DNA of 17,633 bases from Solobacterium sp. UBA3691 (GTDB taxonomy: Bacteria > Bacillota_I > Bacilli_A > Erysipelotrichales > Erysipelotrichaceae), in the NCBI GenBank assembly GCA_002372175.1, contig DFIS01000003.1:1-17633 (forward strand), in the 5' to 3' direction. Each line of letters starts with the position of its first letter. Within the stretch, counting starts at the first letter, position 1. Positions 7,040-14,604 of the stretch are shown here, one piece after another. The notes beneath the pieces were generated by a model. That model saw only the letters and a list, made by a program, of their open reading frames with translations, was not told the origin of the DNA and did no database searches. The translations under genes and the position numbers were made by a program.

Positions 7040-7729
7040 ATGCTTGAGGAGTTAAAACAAAGAGTATATCAGGCGAATATGTTACTGCCTGCATATGATC
7101 TCGTGAAGTTCACCTGGGGCAATGTCTCGGGAATCGACAGAAATACACAGCTGGCAGTGATCAAACCATCAGGAATACCGTACGAAGAGATGTCCGCAGA
7201 CGATATGGTCGTGATCGATCTTGAGGGCAATGTTGTGGAAGGAAAATGGAGACCTTCCAGTGATACACCGACACATCTGGAACTGTACAAGGCATTTCCT
7301 GCCATCGGCGGGATCGTGCATACACATTCACGCTGGGCAGCGGTCTATGCACAGGCCGGGCTGCCGATCACAGCGATGGGGACGACCCACGCAGATTACT
7401 TTTACGGAGCGATCCCCTGTACAAGAGAGATGACGGACGAAGAGATCAGGGGAGAATACGAAAAAGAGACAGGCAGGGTCATCATAGAGACCTTCCGGGA
7501 TCTGGATCCGCAGGCAGTGCCGGCAGTGCTGGTGCATTCCCATGGCTTGTTTGCCTGGGGCAGCGATCCCCTGAATGCCGTACATAATGCGGCCGTGGCA
7601 GAGGAATGCGCATTCATCAACTGGCATGCACAGATGCTTATGCCGGAGTCAGGAACGATGCAGAAAACACTGCTGGAAAAGCACTATCTGCGCAAACACG
7701 GCAAGGATGCGTACTACGGACAGAAATAA
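7040..7729 (+). CDS. araD: L-ribulose-5-phosphate 4-epimerase
   Basis: A 229-residue class II aldolase/epimerase-fold enzyme that closely resembles E. coli AraD throughout as I recall it, including MLEELKQ at the start and HYLRKHGKDAYYGQ at the end. AraD interconverts L-ribulose 5-phosphate and D-xylulose 5-phosphate by retro-aldol chemistry with a divalent metal. Visible ligands and catalytic residues are His94 and His96 in IVHTHSR, Asp119 in THADYFYG, His168 in LVHSHG, and Tyr226 near the C-terminus. The length and the C-terminal Tyr argue for epimerase over fuculose-phosphate aldolase. It is the last gene of the pentose operon and feeds the pentose phosphate pathway. The ribosome binding site is a modest AGGA 9 nt upstream, preceded by a hairpin at 7000-7023. 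Confidence 0.95.
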   Translation: MLEELKQRVYQANMLLPAYDLVKFTWGNVSGIDRNTQLAVIKPSGIPYEEMSADDMVVIDLEGNVVEGKWRPSSDTPTHLELYKAFPAIGGIVHTHSRWAAVYAQAGLPITAMGTTHADYFYGAIPCTREMTDEEIRGEYEKETGRVIIETFRDLDPQAVPAVLVHSHGLFAWGSDPLNAVHNAAVAEECAFINWHAQMLMPESGTMQKTLLEKHYLRKHGKDAYYGQK

Positions 7730-7746
7730 TACATCCACGGGATAAG

Positions 7747-7770
7747 GCTGGCGGGAAACCGTCAGCTTTT
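7747..7770 (+). terminator. Rho-independent terminator of the pentose operon
   Basis: Stem GCTGGCGG / CCGTCAGC (7747-7754 with 7759-7766, one G-T wobble), GAAA tetraloop, then TTTT. It lies 17 nt after the araD stop codon and ends 12 nt before the next -10 box. Confidence 0.85.
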
Positions 7771-7782
7771 CATAAAACATAG

Positions 7783-7788
7783 TATAAT
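7783..7788 (+). promoter_or_regulatory. -10 box for the mnmE operon
   Basis: A perfect TATAAT preceded by TAG, 22 nt before the first start codon of the next operon. No convincing -35 is seen: the expected position falls inside the preceding terminator stem. The spacing leaves a very short leader. Confidence 0.5.
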
Positions 7789-7809
7789 GAAGGCATTGGA
7801 GGAATACCG

Positions 7810-8370
7810 ATGTTAAAGAAATATATACAGTCATTTATGGCCGTGAAGTATATGCCAATGATGATCATCCCGACGATCGTGATCCTGATCATGACGTTTG
7901 TGCGCAATAGTGAAAATGCCGGCCTGATCACAATGGCAGTAGGCGCCATGGCGATCTTCCTGTTTGTGACGATGATCTTCTACTACCGTGAGAAGTTTCT
8001 GATCTCCAAACAGCTGAAGACCGTAAAGAACCCCCTGGATTATGACAATGCCGTACTGCTTGGGCAGACCTTCCTGCTTGACCGCAGGTTCCTGACATAT
8101 TACCGGGGAAATGTTATTGAGGGTGTCTATGCGGATATCTCCAAAGTACGTGCGGAAGTGAACGCAAAGGGGAAGACAGAGCTGTTTGTCAAGCTTGGCA
8201 AGGGCGCTGAGATCAAGCTTCCCTGTGCATCTGCACCGCAGGCAGGCAGAACAGCGGCTTTCCTGCAGCGGAAGAACGATAAGATCGAACTGGTCAATGT
8301 GGAACCCGTAGGCAAGGGAACCCTGAATGCCATATATAATGCGGCAGAACCCGTCAAAGAGGAGAAGTAA
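7810..8370 (+). CDS. Small membrane protein with two N-terminal transmembrane helices, unknown function
   Basis: A 186-residue protein that I do not recognise. Residues about 13-31 and 37-59 are strongly hydrophobic and form a likely transmembrane hairpin with a short NSEN-containing turn. The remainder (60-186) is hydrophilic, predicted beta-rich and probably cytoplasmic, with no catalytic motif that I can see. A GGAGG ribosome binding site lies 7 nt before the ATG. The stop overlaps the mnmE start in TAATG, so it is the first gene of the housekeeping operon and translationally coupled to mnmE. That position could imply a link to translation or envelope function, but this is only context. 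Confidence 0.8.
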   Translation: MLKKYIQSFMAVKYMPMMIIPTIVILIMTFVRNSENAGLITMAVGAMAIFLFVTMIFYYREKFLISKQLKTVKNPLDYDNAVLLGQTFLLDRRFLTYYRGNVIEGVYADISKVRAEVNAKGKTELFVKLGKGAEIKLPCASAPQAGRTAAFLQRKNDKIELVNVEPVGKGTLNAIYNAAEPVKEEK

Positions 8371-9692
8371 TGTTCGGTGATACGATCGCAGCTGTAGCCA
8401 CAGGACAGATCGAAGCAGCGATATCCATCATACGCATGAGCGGTCCGGAGGCAGTGACTGTCGCTGACCGTATCTTTGATCATGATCTGAAACAGGCAAA
8501 GGGCTATACGATCCACTACGGAACGATCATGGACGGAGAAGAACCCGTGGATGATGTCCTGATCAGTGTTTTCAGAGCCCCGCATTCCTATACCGGAGAA
8601 GATATCGTGGAGATCAACTGTCACGGCGGTCTGTATATCACGAGAAGAGTGCTGCAGCTGTGTCTCGGCAATGGTGCACGGCAGGCAGAGCGCGGCGAGT
8701 TTACACAGCGGGCATACCTGAACGGCAAGATGGACCTCTCCCAGGCTGAAGCCGTCAATGACCTGATCAGAGCCAGGGACAGCCTGAATGCCCAGAGTGC
8801 CATACACTCGGTGAAAGGCAGTATACGCAGACTGCTGGAACCGCTGACGGAATCCCTGATCCAGATCATCGCCCAGATCGAAGTCAACATCGATTACCCT
8901 GAGTATGATGATGTCGAGGAACTGACATGGCAGTCGATCCTGCCGGAAGCACACCGCTGGCTGAGGCAGATGCACAGGATCATCGACGAGGCAGAGAAGG
9001 CCGTCTATGTCCGTAACGGTATCCGTACTGTCATTCTCGGCAAGCCCAACGTAGGCAAGTCATCGCTGCTGAATGCACTGCTCGAAGAAGACAAGGCGAT
9101 CGTTACCGACATCGCCGGAACGACCAGAGATATCGTCGAAGGCACGGTCAGGGTAGGCAATATCACGCTGGATCTGATCGATACAGCAGGTATACGCAGG
9201 ACCGATGATGTGATCGAAGAGATGGGTATTGACCGTTCACTGAAAGCACTGGCCAAGGCACAGCTGGTCATCGTCGTACTGGACAGCACCGATATCGATG
9301 AAGAGGACAGGGAACTGCTGAAGATGACGGAGAACTATCCCCGTATCATCGTATACAACAAGAAGGACCTGCAGGATACCGGAGAAGGTATTGCAGTCTC
9401 CGCAAAGGACGGGGATATCGAACCGCTGATCCGAGCGATCGAAGAGAAGTTTGCGGAAGGACTGCGCCTGGCTGATACCGATACCCTGAACAATGAGAGA
9501 CAGATCGGCCTGGCCAGAGAAGCCTGTACAGCCATGCAGGATGCCGTACAGAGCCTTGAAGAAGGCAGAGAGACAGACCTCGTGACGATCGATCTGCAGA
9601 AGGCCTATGATGCGTTAAAACAGATCACAGGAGAGACAAGCCGTGAGGATCTGCTGGATGAGATCTTCAGCCGGTTCTGTCTGGGTAAGTAA
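8370..9692 (+). CDS. mnmE: tRNA uridine-5-carboxymethylaminomethyl modification GTPase MnmE
   Basis: A 440-residue protein. With MnmG (not in this window), MnmE installs the aminomethyl-type modification at U34 of certain tRNAs. The N-terminal folate-binding domain has SYTGEDIVEINCHGG; the GTPase domain carries G1 GKPNVGKS (224-231), the K-loop/G2 region TDIAGTTRD (246-254), G3 DTAG (271-274), G4 NKKD (330-333) and G5 SAK (344-346). The C-terminal FCLGK keeps the family's functional cysteine (Cys437), with Leu where Ile is usual. The start is the ATG of TAATG shared with the preceding gene, with GAGGAGA upstream. The length is slightly short for the family, but all motifs are present. One nucleotide separates its stop from tatD. 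Confidence 0.97.
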   Translation: MFGDTIAAVATGQIEAAISIIRMSGPEAVTVADRIFDHDLKQAKGYTIHYGTIMDGEEPVDDVLISVFRAPHSYTGEDIVEINCHGGLYITRRVLQLCLGNGARQAERGEFTQRAYLNGKMDLSQAEAVNDLIRARDSLNAQSAIHSVKGSIRRLLEPLTESLIQIIAQIEVNIDYPEYDDVEELTWQSILPEAHRWLRQMHRIIDEAEKAVYVRNGIRTVILGKPNVGKSSLLNALLEEDKAIVTDIAGTTRDIVEGTVRVGNITLDLIDTAGIRRTDDVIEEMGIDRSLKALAKAQLVIVVLDSTDIDEEDRELLKMTENYPRIIVYNKKDLQDTGEGIAVSAKDGDIEPLIRAIEEKFAEGLRLADTDTLNNERQIGLAREACTAMQDAVQSLEEGRETDLVTIDLQKAYDALKQITGETSREDLLDEIFSRFCLGK

Positions 9693-9693
9693 G

Positions 9694-10464
9694 ATGAAAT
9701 ATATAGATTCACATGCGCATATCTTCTCATCGGAGTATAACGAAGACTTTGAGGAGATGCTTGCCCGCACGGAGGAACGCGGTGTAGAGCGGATCATGAT
9801 CGTGACCACAGAGGCGGAAGAAGCCCGCAGAGCGATCGCTTTTGCGAAGCAGGATCCGTATCGTTTTCAGGTCGCCTACGGGATCCATCCCGAAGATGTC
9901 ACGAAGGCAAGTAAAGAAAGACTGCAGGAGATGGAAGAGATCGTCAGTGATCCCGGCATCAGTGCTGTAGGGGAGATCGGACTTGATTACTACTGGGATA
10001 AGGAACACCACGAGGAACAGAAAGCACTGTTCATCCGTCAGATACAGATCGCACAGAAGGTAAACAAACCGATCCTGGTACACAGCAGAGAAGCGATCCA
10101 GGATACGTATGATATCATGAAGGCATACCGTACCCGGGGAATCATGCACTGTTTCCCGGGAAGCGCAGAGATGGGCAGAGAATTCGTCAAACTGGGGTAC
10201 TATATCGCCCTGGGCGGAGCAGTAACGTTCAAGAATGCAAGACACGCCCCGGAGGTATGTGCAGGCATAGATATCAACTATCTTCTCACGGAGACAGACT
10301 GTCCGTACATGTCCCCGGTACCGCTGCGGGGAAAGCGCAACGAACCGGCCAATATACCCTGTATCACGCAGAAACTGGCAGAGATCCGCGGCATCAGTGA
10401 AGAAGAGATGGCAGAGATCATCTTCAATAACTATGCCCGTTTCCTCGGAGAGACGGATGCGTAG
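9694..10464 (+). CDS. tatD: TatD-family metal-dependent hydrolase/DNase
   Basis: A 256-residue TIM-barrel metallohydrolase; TatD proteins have been described as metal-dependent DNases involved in DNA repair or quality control, but the physiological role varies. Metal ligands are visible: His7 and His9 in DSHAHIF, Glu94 in VGEIGLDYY, His130 in LVHSRE, His152 in MHCFPGS, and Asp202 in TETDCPYM, followed by the family's PVPLRGKRNEP signature. I chose the ATG at 9694 because MKYIDSHAH is the family N-terminus; a longer frame opens at 9643 inside mnmE. There is no strong ribosome binding site and only one nucleotide after the mnmE stop, so translation is probably coupled. The rnmV start lies inside its 3' end. 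Confidence 0.93.
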   Translation: MKYIDSHAHIFSSEYNEDFEEMLARTEERGVERIMIVTTEAEEARRAIAFAKQDPYRFQVAYGIHPEDVTKASKERLQEMEEIVSDPGISAVGEIGLDYYWDKEHHEEQKALFIRQIQIAQKVNKPILVHSREAIQDTYDIMKAYRTRGIMHCFPGSAEMGREFVKLGYYIALGGAVTFKNARHAPEVCAGIDINYLLTETDCPYMSPVPLRGKRNEPANIPCITQKLAEIRGISEEEMAEIIFNNYARFLGETDA

Positions 10465-10990
10465 GATCAGGGAAGTCATCATCGTCGAAGGCAGACATGA
10501 TACCGCAAGACTCCGGCAGTATTTTGACTGTACAACGATCGAGACCGGCGGTACAGCCCTGAACGAAGAGACAAAGAAACAGATCCTGCAGGCTGCCAGA
10601 GATACCGGTATTATCATCTTTACCGATCCCGACGGTCCCGGTAACCGGATCAGGCATGCGGTCAGTGAACTGGTGCCGGATGCCAGACATGCGTTTGTGA
10701 ACAGGAAGGAAGCACGCACCGAAAAGAAGGTAGGCGTTGAACATGCCGAAGAGGCAGCGCTTTGGACAGCCCTGGAGAACCTGGTCAGCTTTGCGGAAGA
10801 ACCTGGTACACTGACAGCAGCCGATCTCTATGAGCTTGGTCTTTCGGGAGGACATGACAGTGCTCTGCGCAGACAGCAGATCGGTGAACTGTACCATATA
10901 GGGTATGCCAATACAAAGACGTTTCTTGAACGTCTGAATCATAAGGGGATCACAAGAGAAGAACTGGAAAGGAAGCTCCATGGAGAATAA
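10457..10990 (+). CDS. rnmV: Ribonuclease M5
   Basis: A 177-residue Toprim-domain nuclease that matures 5S rRNA precursor in Firmicutes, with ribosomal protein L18 as its known helper. The Toprim motifs are visible: Glu11 in VIIVEGRHDT and the FTDPDGPGNRIR motif with Asp57 and Asp59. The later GVEHAEEAALWTAL block is also typical of the family. The start is the ATG at 10457, giving MRRIREVIIVEG; a longer in-frame version from 10397 would run inside tatD. It overlaps tatD by 8 nt and ksgA by 11 nt, consistent with the tatD-rnmV-ksgA order that is conserved in Firmicutes. Confidence 0.94.
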   Translation: MRRIREVIIVEGRHDTARLRQYFDCTTIETGGTALNEETKKQILQAARDTGIIIFTDPDGPGNRIRHAVSELVPDARHAFVNRKEARTEKKVGVEHAEEAALWTALENLVSFAEEPGTLTAADLYELGLSGGHDSALRRQQIGELYHIGYANTKTFLERLNHKGITREELERKLHGE

Positions 10991-11822
10991 GCCGATTGCC
11001 ACACCGTCACGGACAAAAGAGATACTGAACAAGTACGGTATCCATGCGAAGAAGGGATTCGGACAGAATTTCATGACGAATCTTTCGGTCGTGGAGCGTA
11101 TGGCAGAAGCTTCCCATCCCGAGTATCCGGTCGTGGAGATCGGTCCCGGCATCGGCTCACTGACAGAACAGCTGGCAAAGCGGGCACCATCAGTGGATGC
11201 CTTCGAGATCGACGAACGTCTGCGTCCGGTACTGGCAGACACCCTGCAGGCATATGACAATGTGACGATACACTTTCAGGATTTCCTGGAAGCACAGGAA
11301 GAGGATATCTTCGGCAGTCATGAAAAGATCAGCGTCTCTGCCAATCTTCCGTACTATGTGACAACACCGATCCTGTTCAAGCTGTTTGAATACGGACAGA
11401 GAGTGCCGTATATCACGGTCATGGTACAGAAGGAAGTTGCCGAGAGATTTACGGCAGCCCCGGCATCCAAAGAATACAGTGCGCTGAGCGTGGAGGCACA
11501 GTACCTGTATACGGTAAAGAAGCTCTTCAATGTCGCACGTACACAGTTTGATCCGGTGCCGAATGTGGACAGTGCTGTCGTCGGTTTCTCCGTCCACAGT
11601 GATATTCCCGAAGATATTCCGGTACAGGAATTCTTTGCGTTTGTCAGAGACTGCTTTAAGCAGAGAAGAAAGACGCTCTATAACAATCTGAAGGAGATCA
11701 TGGATACAGACAGGATCAGCAGGATCCTGCAGGATGCCGGTATTGAAGCAGGCAGAAGACCGCAGGAACTGTCTGTCAATGAATATATACAGCTGTACAG
11801 AAGCTTCAGGAGGGAAGGATGA
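10980..11822 (+). CDS. ksgA: 16S rRNA dimethyladenosine transferase KsgA
   Basis: A 280-residue SAM-dependent methyltransferase that dimethylates two adjacent adenines near the 3' end of 16S rRNA during small-subunit assembly. Visible motifs are KKGFGQNFM (the family LGQNFL motif, with Phe for Leu), the SAM-binding VVEIGPGIGSLTEQL (51-65), the acidic loop AFEIDE, and the catalytic NLPYYVTTP (122-130). AGGAAG lies just upstream of the ATG, inside rnmV. The last codons overlap ispE in an ATGA arrangement. Length and motif order are ordinary. Confidence 0.97.
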   Translation: MENKPIATPSRTKEILNKYGIHAKKGFGQNFMTNLSVVERMAEASHPEYPVVEIGPGIGSLTEQLAKRAPSVDAFEIDERLRPVLADTLQAYDNVTIHFQDFLEAQEEDIFGSHEKISVSANLPYYVTTPILFKLFEYGQRVPYITVMVQKEVAERFTAAPASKEYSALSVEAQYLYTVKKLFNVARTQFDPVPNVDSAVVGFSVHSDIPEDIPVQEFFAFVRDCFKQRRKTLYNNLKEIMDTDRISRILQDAGIEAGRRPQELSVNEYIQLYRSFRREG

Positions 11823-12658
11823 TCGAGAAAGCATATGCCAAGATCAATCTCTGTCTGGATGTCATACGCCGCAGAGAAGACGGGTATCACGATCTGCGCA
11901 TGGTCATGGTTCCGGTGAACTTTTATGATCTGCTTACTGTCGAAAAGAGCGATAAGACATCACTGACACTGAACAGATCCTATATTCCCGTAAATGAGAA
12001 GAACACCGTGATCAAGGCGATCCGGCTCATGCAGGAGCGTTACGGTATCACAAGCGAGTATGCATGTACACTGAAGAAACAGATCCCGACACAGGCAGGA
12101 CTGGCCGGGGGATCCGCAGATGCGGCAGCTGTGATCAGGGTCATCGACAGGATGGAAGGACTGCATCTCAGCCGGGAAGAACTGATCGATCTCGGTAAGC
12201 AGGTAGGTGCCGATGTACCGTTCTGTATCTTCAATGAGCCAAGTCTTGTCGAGGGTATCGGCGATATCCTGACACCAATCAGCTGGGATCCCGACTTCAT
12301 GTTTCTGCTGGTCAAGCCAAGAGCCGGCGTCTCCACATCAGCAGCGTTTAAAGCCCTGGACTTCAATGATATCGTTCATCCTGACTGTCTGAAGATGGTG
12401 GAAGCCCTGCGCAGCAATGATTACGAGGGTATCGTAGGGTCTCTTGGCAACAGTCTTGAGAAGGTCAGCCTGGAGATGGTCAGGGAGATCCGGGAGATCA
12501 AGGAAGATCTTGAGTATTACGGCTTTGACGGCGTCCTGATGTCCGGCAGCGGTTCTACCGTCTTCGGCATCACGAAGAGTGAGAGACTGGCCAGAGAAGC
12601 AGGACAGATCATGAGGAATAAAGGATACTTTACACGTACAGCGAGACCGCTGCGTTAG
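11819..12658 (+). CDS. ispE: 4-diphosphocytidyl-2-C-methyl-D-erythritol kinase
   Basis: A 279-residue GHMP kinase that phosphorylates CDP-methylerythritol in the MEP pathway of isoprenoid synthesis. It has the substrate-binding AYAKINLCLDV with Lys8, the ATP-binding PTQAGLAGGSADAA (90-103), Asp132 in GADVPFCI as the probable catalytic base, and the late GVLMSGSGSTVFG motif. AlaGly replaces the more usual GlyGly in the ATP loop, a conservative change. The start ATG overlaps the ksgA stop, with AGGAGGGAAGG immediately upstream. Its presence implies that the host uses the MEP pathway and not mevalonate for isoprenoids, although other steps are not visible. Confidence 0.96.
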   Translation: MIEKAYAKINLCLDVIRRREDGYHDLRMVMVPVNFYDLLTVEKSDKTSLTLNRSYIPVNEKNTVIKAIRLMQERYGITSEYACTLKKQIPTQAGLAGGSADAAAVIRVIDRMEGLHLSREELIDLGKQVGADVPFCIFNEPSLVEGIGDILTPISWDPDFMFLLVKPRAGVSTSAAFKALDFNDIVHPDCLKMVEALRSNDYEGIVGSLGNSLEKVSLEMVREIREIKEDLEYYGFDGVLMSGSGSTVFGITKSERLAREAGQIMRNKGYFTRTARPLR

Positions 12659-12670
12659 AAAGGAACGCAT

Positions 12671-13426
12671 ATGGAAAAGAAACTTCAGGATAAGGTGATC
12701 GTGATCACCGGTACAACATCCGGTATCGGAGCCGGCATGGCAAAACTGTTTGCGAAACATGGTGCCAGGGTGATCGGCAGCGGCAGACGTGAAGAGAAGG
12801 GACAGGCTGTTGTCGAAGAGATCCGCAGAGAAGGCGGAGAAGCACACTTCGTACGCACGGATGTACTGGAACAGGATCAGCTGAAGCATCTGATCGATAC
12901 AGCTGTGGAGCTCTACGGAAGGATCGATATCCTTGTCAATAACGCTGCCTATGAACCGACCAAGGTCTTTGCGGAGAACACATATGAAGACTACCGCAAG
13001 GTCATCGATACCAACCTTGGCAGCTACATCATGGCTTCGATCTATGCCCTTGAACATATGCGCAAGGCAGGTTCCGGCAAGATCCTGAATATCAACTCGG
13101 TAACCGCGGAACAGGTCGTCCCCGGTGTCGGCATGTATGCGATCGCCAAGGCAGGCATCACGAACCTGACAAAGATTATCGCCCTGGAATACGCCAAGGA
13201 AGGCATACGGTGCAACGAGATCAACCCGGGACTGATCCTGGCCGGTGCCTTTGAAGATCCGAAGGTCGTTGAGTGGGCTCATGATGCGATCGTCAACGGC
13301 ACTCCCGTAGGCAGACTCGGTACGATCGAGGAGATCGCAAGTGCTGCCCTGTACCTGCTCAGTGACGAAGCAGACTTTGTCAACGGTACGTCGTTCTACA
13401 TTGACGGCGGACGCAGACTGATCTGA
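12671..13426 (+). CDS. Classical short-chain dehydrogenase/reductase
   Basis: A 251-residue classical SDR oxidoreductase. The Rossmann cofactor motif TGTTSGIG (13-20), NNAA (90-93), Asn115, Ser143 and the YAIAK pair Tyr156/Lys160 form a complete catalytic set. Arg39 and Arg40 after the second strand (SGRR) suggest NADP(H) preference, by general SDR rules. The C-terminal NGTSFYIDGG is usual for the FabG-like group, but FabG itself is not implied because no fatty acid genes are nearby. AAAGGAA lies upstream of the ATG, 12 nt after ispE, and the next gene starts one base after its stop. The substrate is unknown. Confidence 0.88.
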   Translation: MEKKLQDKVIVITGTTSGIGAGMAKLFAKHGARVIGSGRREEKGQAVVEEIRREGGEAHFVRTDVLEQDQLKHLIDTAVELYGRIDILVNNAAYEPTKVFAENTYEDYRKVIDTNLGSYIMASIYALEHMRKAGSGKILNINSVTAEQVVPGVGMYAIAKAGITNLTKIIALEYAKEGIRCNEINPGLILAGAFEDPKVVEWAHDAIVNGTPVGRLGTIEEIASAALYLLSDEADFVNGTSFYIDGGRRLI

Positions 13427-13427
13427 T

Positions 13428-14444
13428 ATGAAGATCCTGATCATCGGCGGTACCGGTACGATCTCGGCACCGATCACACGCGCACTCGCGGCTGATCCCG
13501 ATAACACGGTATACATGCTCAACCGCGGCAGACACAGCGATCCGTTCGGCAACAGTGTCATCCGTCTGCGTGTGGATATCAACGATACGGAGGCGGCAGA
13601 GCAGATCCTGCCGCAGGGCACCTTTGACAGTGTGATCGACTTTATTCTGTTTACACGCGAAGATGCCGAAAAGCGTACAGCCCTGTTTAAGGACAGGACA
13701 AAGCAGTATATCTTCATCAGTACGAATGTTGCGGCAGATCATGAATACAGACTGATCGCAGAGGAGAGTCTTCCGCTTGGCAACAGCTATTCCCGCTACG
13801 GCACGAACAAGGCTGAAGCCGAAAAGTACTTCCGTGAAGCAGATATCCCGTATACGATCGTACGGCCGACGCAGACATACAGCGATGCCCGCATACCGCT
13901 GAGTGTAAAGCCGGGCAGCTGCTGGGCTGTCATCTCCCGGATCCTGCGGGATCAGCCGGTGATCGTTCACGGTGACGGAGAGGGCATCTGGGCCGGCACT
14001 CATGCGGATGACTTTGCCCGGGCATTTATCCCGTTAGTTGGCAATACACGCACGCTGGGAGAGACATACCAGATCGTCAATCCGGAGCCGTATACGTGGA
14101 ATATGCTGTATCATACCCTGGGCGAACTGCTCGGGAAGGAAACGAAGATCGTACACATCCCGACAGAATTCCTGATGCGCTGTCAGGAGTATGACTTCAC
14201 CGAAAGCATCCGCGGGGATAAGTATCACTCGGTGCTGTTTGATATCCGGAAGCTGGAGGAAGTCACCGGGAAGCTTCACTTTGCGACAGACATGCGCACA
14301 GGTCTTCAGAAATATCTTGCGTACATGGATGAACATCCTGAGCTAAAGATGGAAGATCCGGCCTATGACGCATGGTGTGACAGGGTCATTACAGCCTACA
14401 GAAAGGCATCAGACAGCTTTGCAGAGTACCTTTTGAACGCATGA
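13428..14444 (+). CDS. NAD-dependent epimerase/dehydratase-family (extended SDR) protein
   Basis: A 338-residue extended-SDR protein. The N-terminal MKILIIGGTGTISAPI is the nucleotide-binding motif, with Thr-Ile-Ser where GGTGFIG is usual. Ser and the YGTNK (YxxxK) motif are retained around residues 108-131, so catalysis looks possible. A Rossmann half is followed by a substrate-binding C-terminal half with HGDGEGIWAGTHADD, which is common in nucleotide-sugar or related epimerase-like proteins. The ATG follows the preceding SDR stop after a single T, so the two are almost certainly translated together. A terminator follows directly. The substrate is unknown; an NDP-sugar or isoprenoid-type role is only context-based speculation. 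Confidence 0.85.
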   Translation: MKILIIGGTGTISAPITRALAADPDNTVYMLNRGRHSDPFGNSVIRLRVDINDTEAAEQILPQGTFDSVIDFILFTREDAEKRTALFKDRTKQYIFISTNVAADHEYRLIAEESLPLGNSYSRYGTNKAEAEKYFREADIPYTIVRPTQTYSDARIPLSVKPGSCWAVISRILRDQPVIVHGDGEGIWAGTHADDFARAFIPLVGNTRTLGETYQIVNPEPYTWNMLYHTLGELLGKETKIVHIPTEFLMRCQEYDFTESIRGDKYHSVLFDIRKLEEVTGKLHFATDMRTGLQKYLAYMDEHPELKMEDPAYDAWCDRVITAYRKASDSFAEYLLNA

Positions 14445-14445
14445 A

Positions 14446-14469
14446 GAAGCACAGCAGTGCTTCATTTTT
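14446..14469 (+). terminator. Rho-independent terminator of the mnmE-epimerase operon
   Basis: Perfect 7-bp stem GAAGCAC / GTGCTTC with an AGCA loop, followed by A and TTTTT. It begins 2 nt after the last stop codon. Confidence 0.9.
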
Positions 14470-14576
14470 ACAGTCGTTGGCATGATTTTGCGAAAGTATA
14501 ACAGGTAATCTGAATAAAAGGGCTTTCTGTGAATAATTAATAAGAGATATCAGTTATTATCTTGAGTTGAATTTAG

Positions 14577-14582
14577 TATAAT
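14577..14582 (+). promoter_or_regulatory. -10 box of the glmU-prs promoter
   Basis: A perfect TATAAT preceded by TTTAG, 22 nt before the glmU start. The -35 at the best spacing is poor (TTATTA at 14554-14559). The 14470-14604 gap is AT-rich and otherwise shows no gene; an imperfect TAATAA-N10-TTATTA inverted repeat (14538-14559) overlaps the -35 position. Confidence 0.6.
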
Positions 14583-14604
14583 AGTTACGCGGGAGGAATT
14601 CTCT

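Noticed and set aside
9643..9693. Upstream in-frame start for TatD
   Set aside because: The extra residues come from an out-of-frame reading of the mnmE 3' end, and the DSHAHIF motif starts just after the ATG at 9694.
10397..10456. Upstream in-frame start for RNase M5
   Set aside because: It would lie deep inside tatD; the family N-terminus begins at the ATG at 10457.
9727..10719. A 330-codon open frame on the minus strand
   Set aside because: It lies opposite tatD and rnmV, which are both clearly real; its sequence matches no family that I know.
12338..13717. A long open frame on the minus strand (459 codons)
   Set aside because: It lies opposite ispE, the SDR gene and the epimerase gene, all of which have recognised motifs; its translation shows no family motif and no ribosome binding site. 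It is a coding shadow.
14538..14559. TAATAA-N10-TTATTA inverted repeat upstream of glmU
   Set aside because: It is made only of A and T in AT-rich DNA, so it carries little information; mentioned with the promoter but not claimed as an operator.
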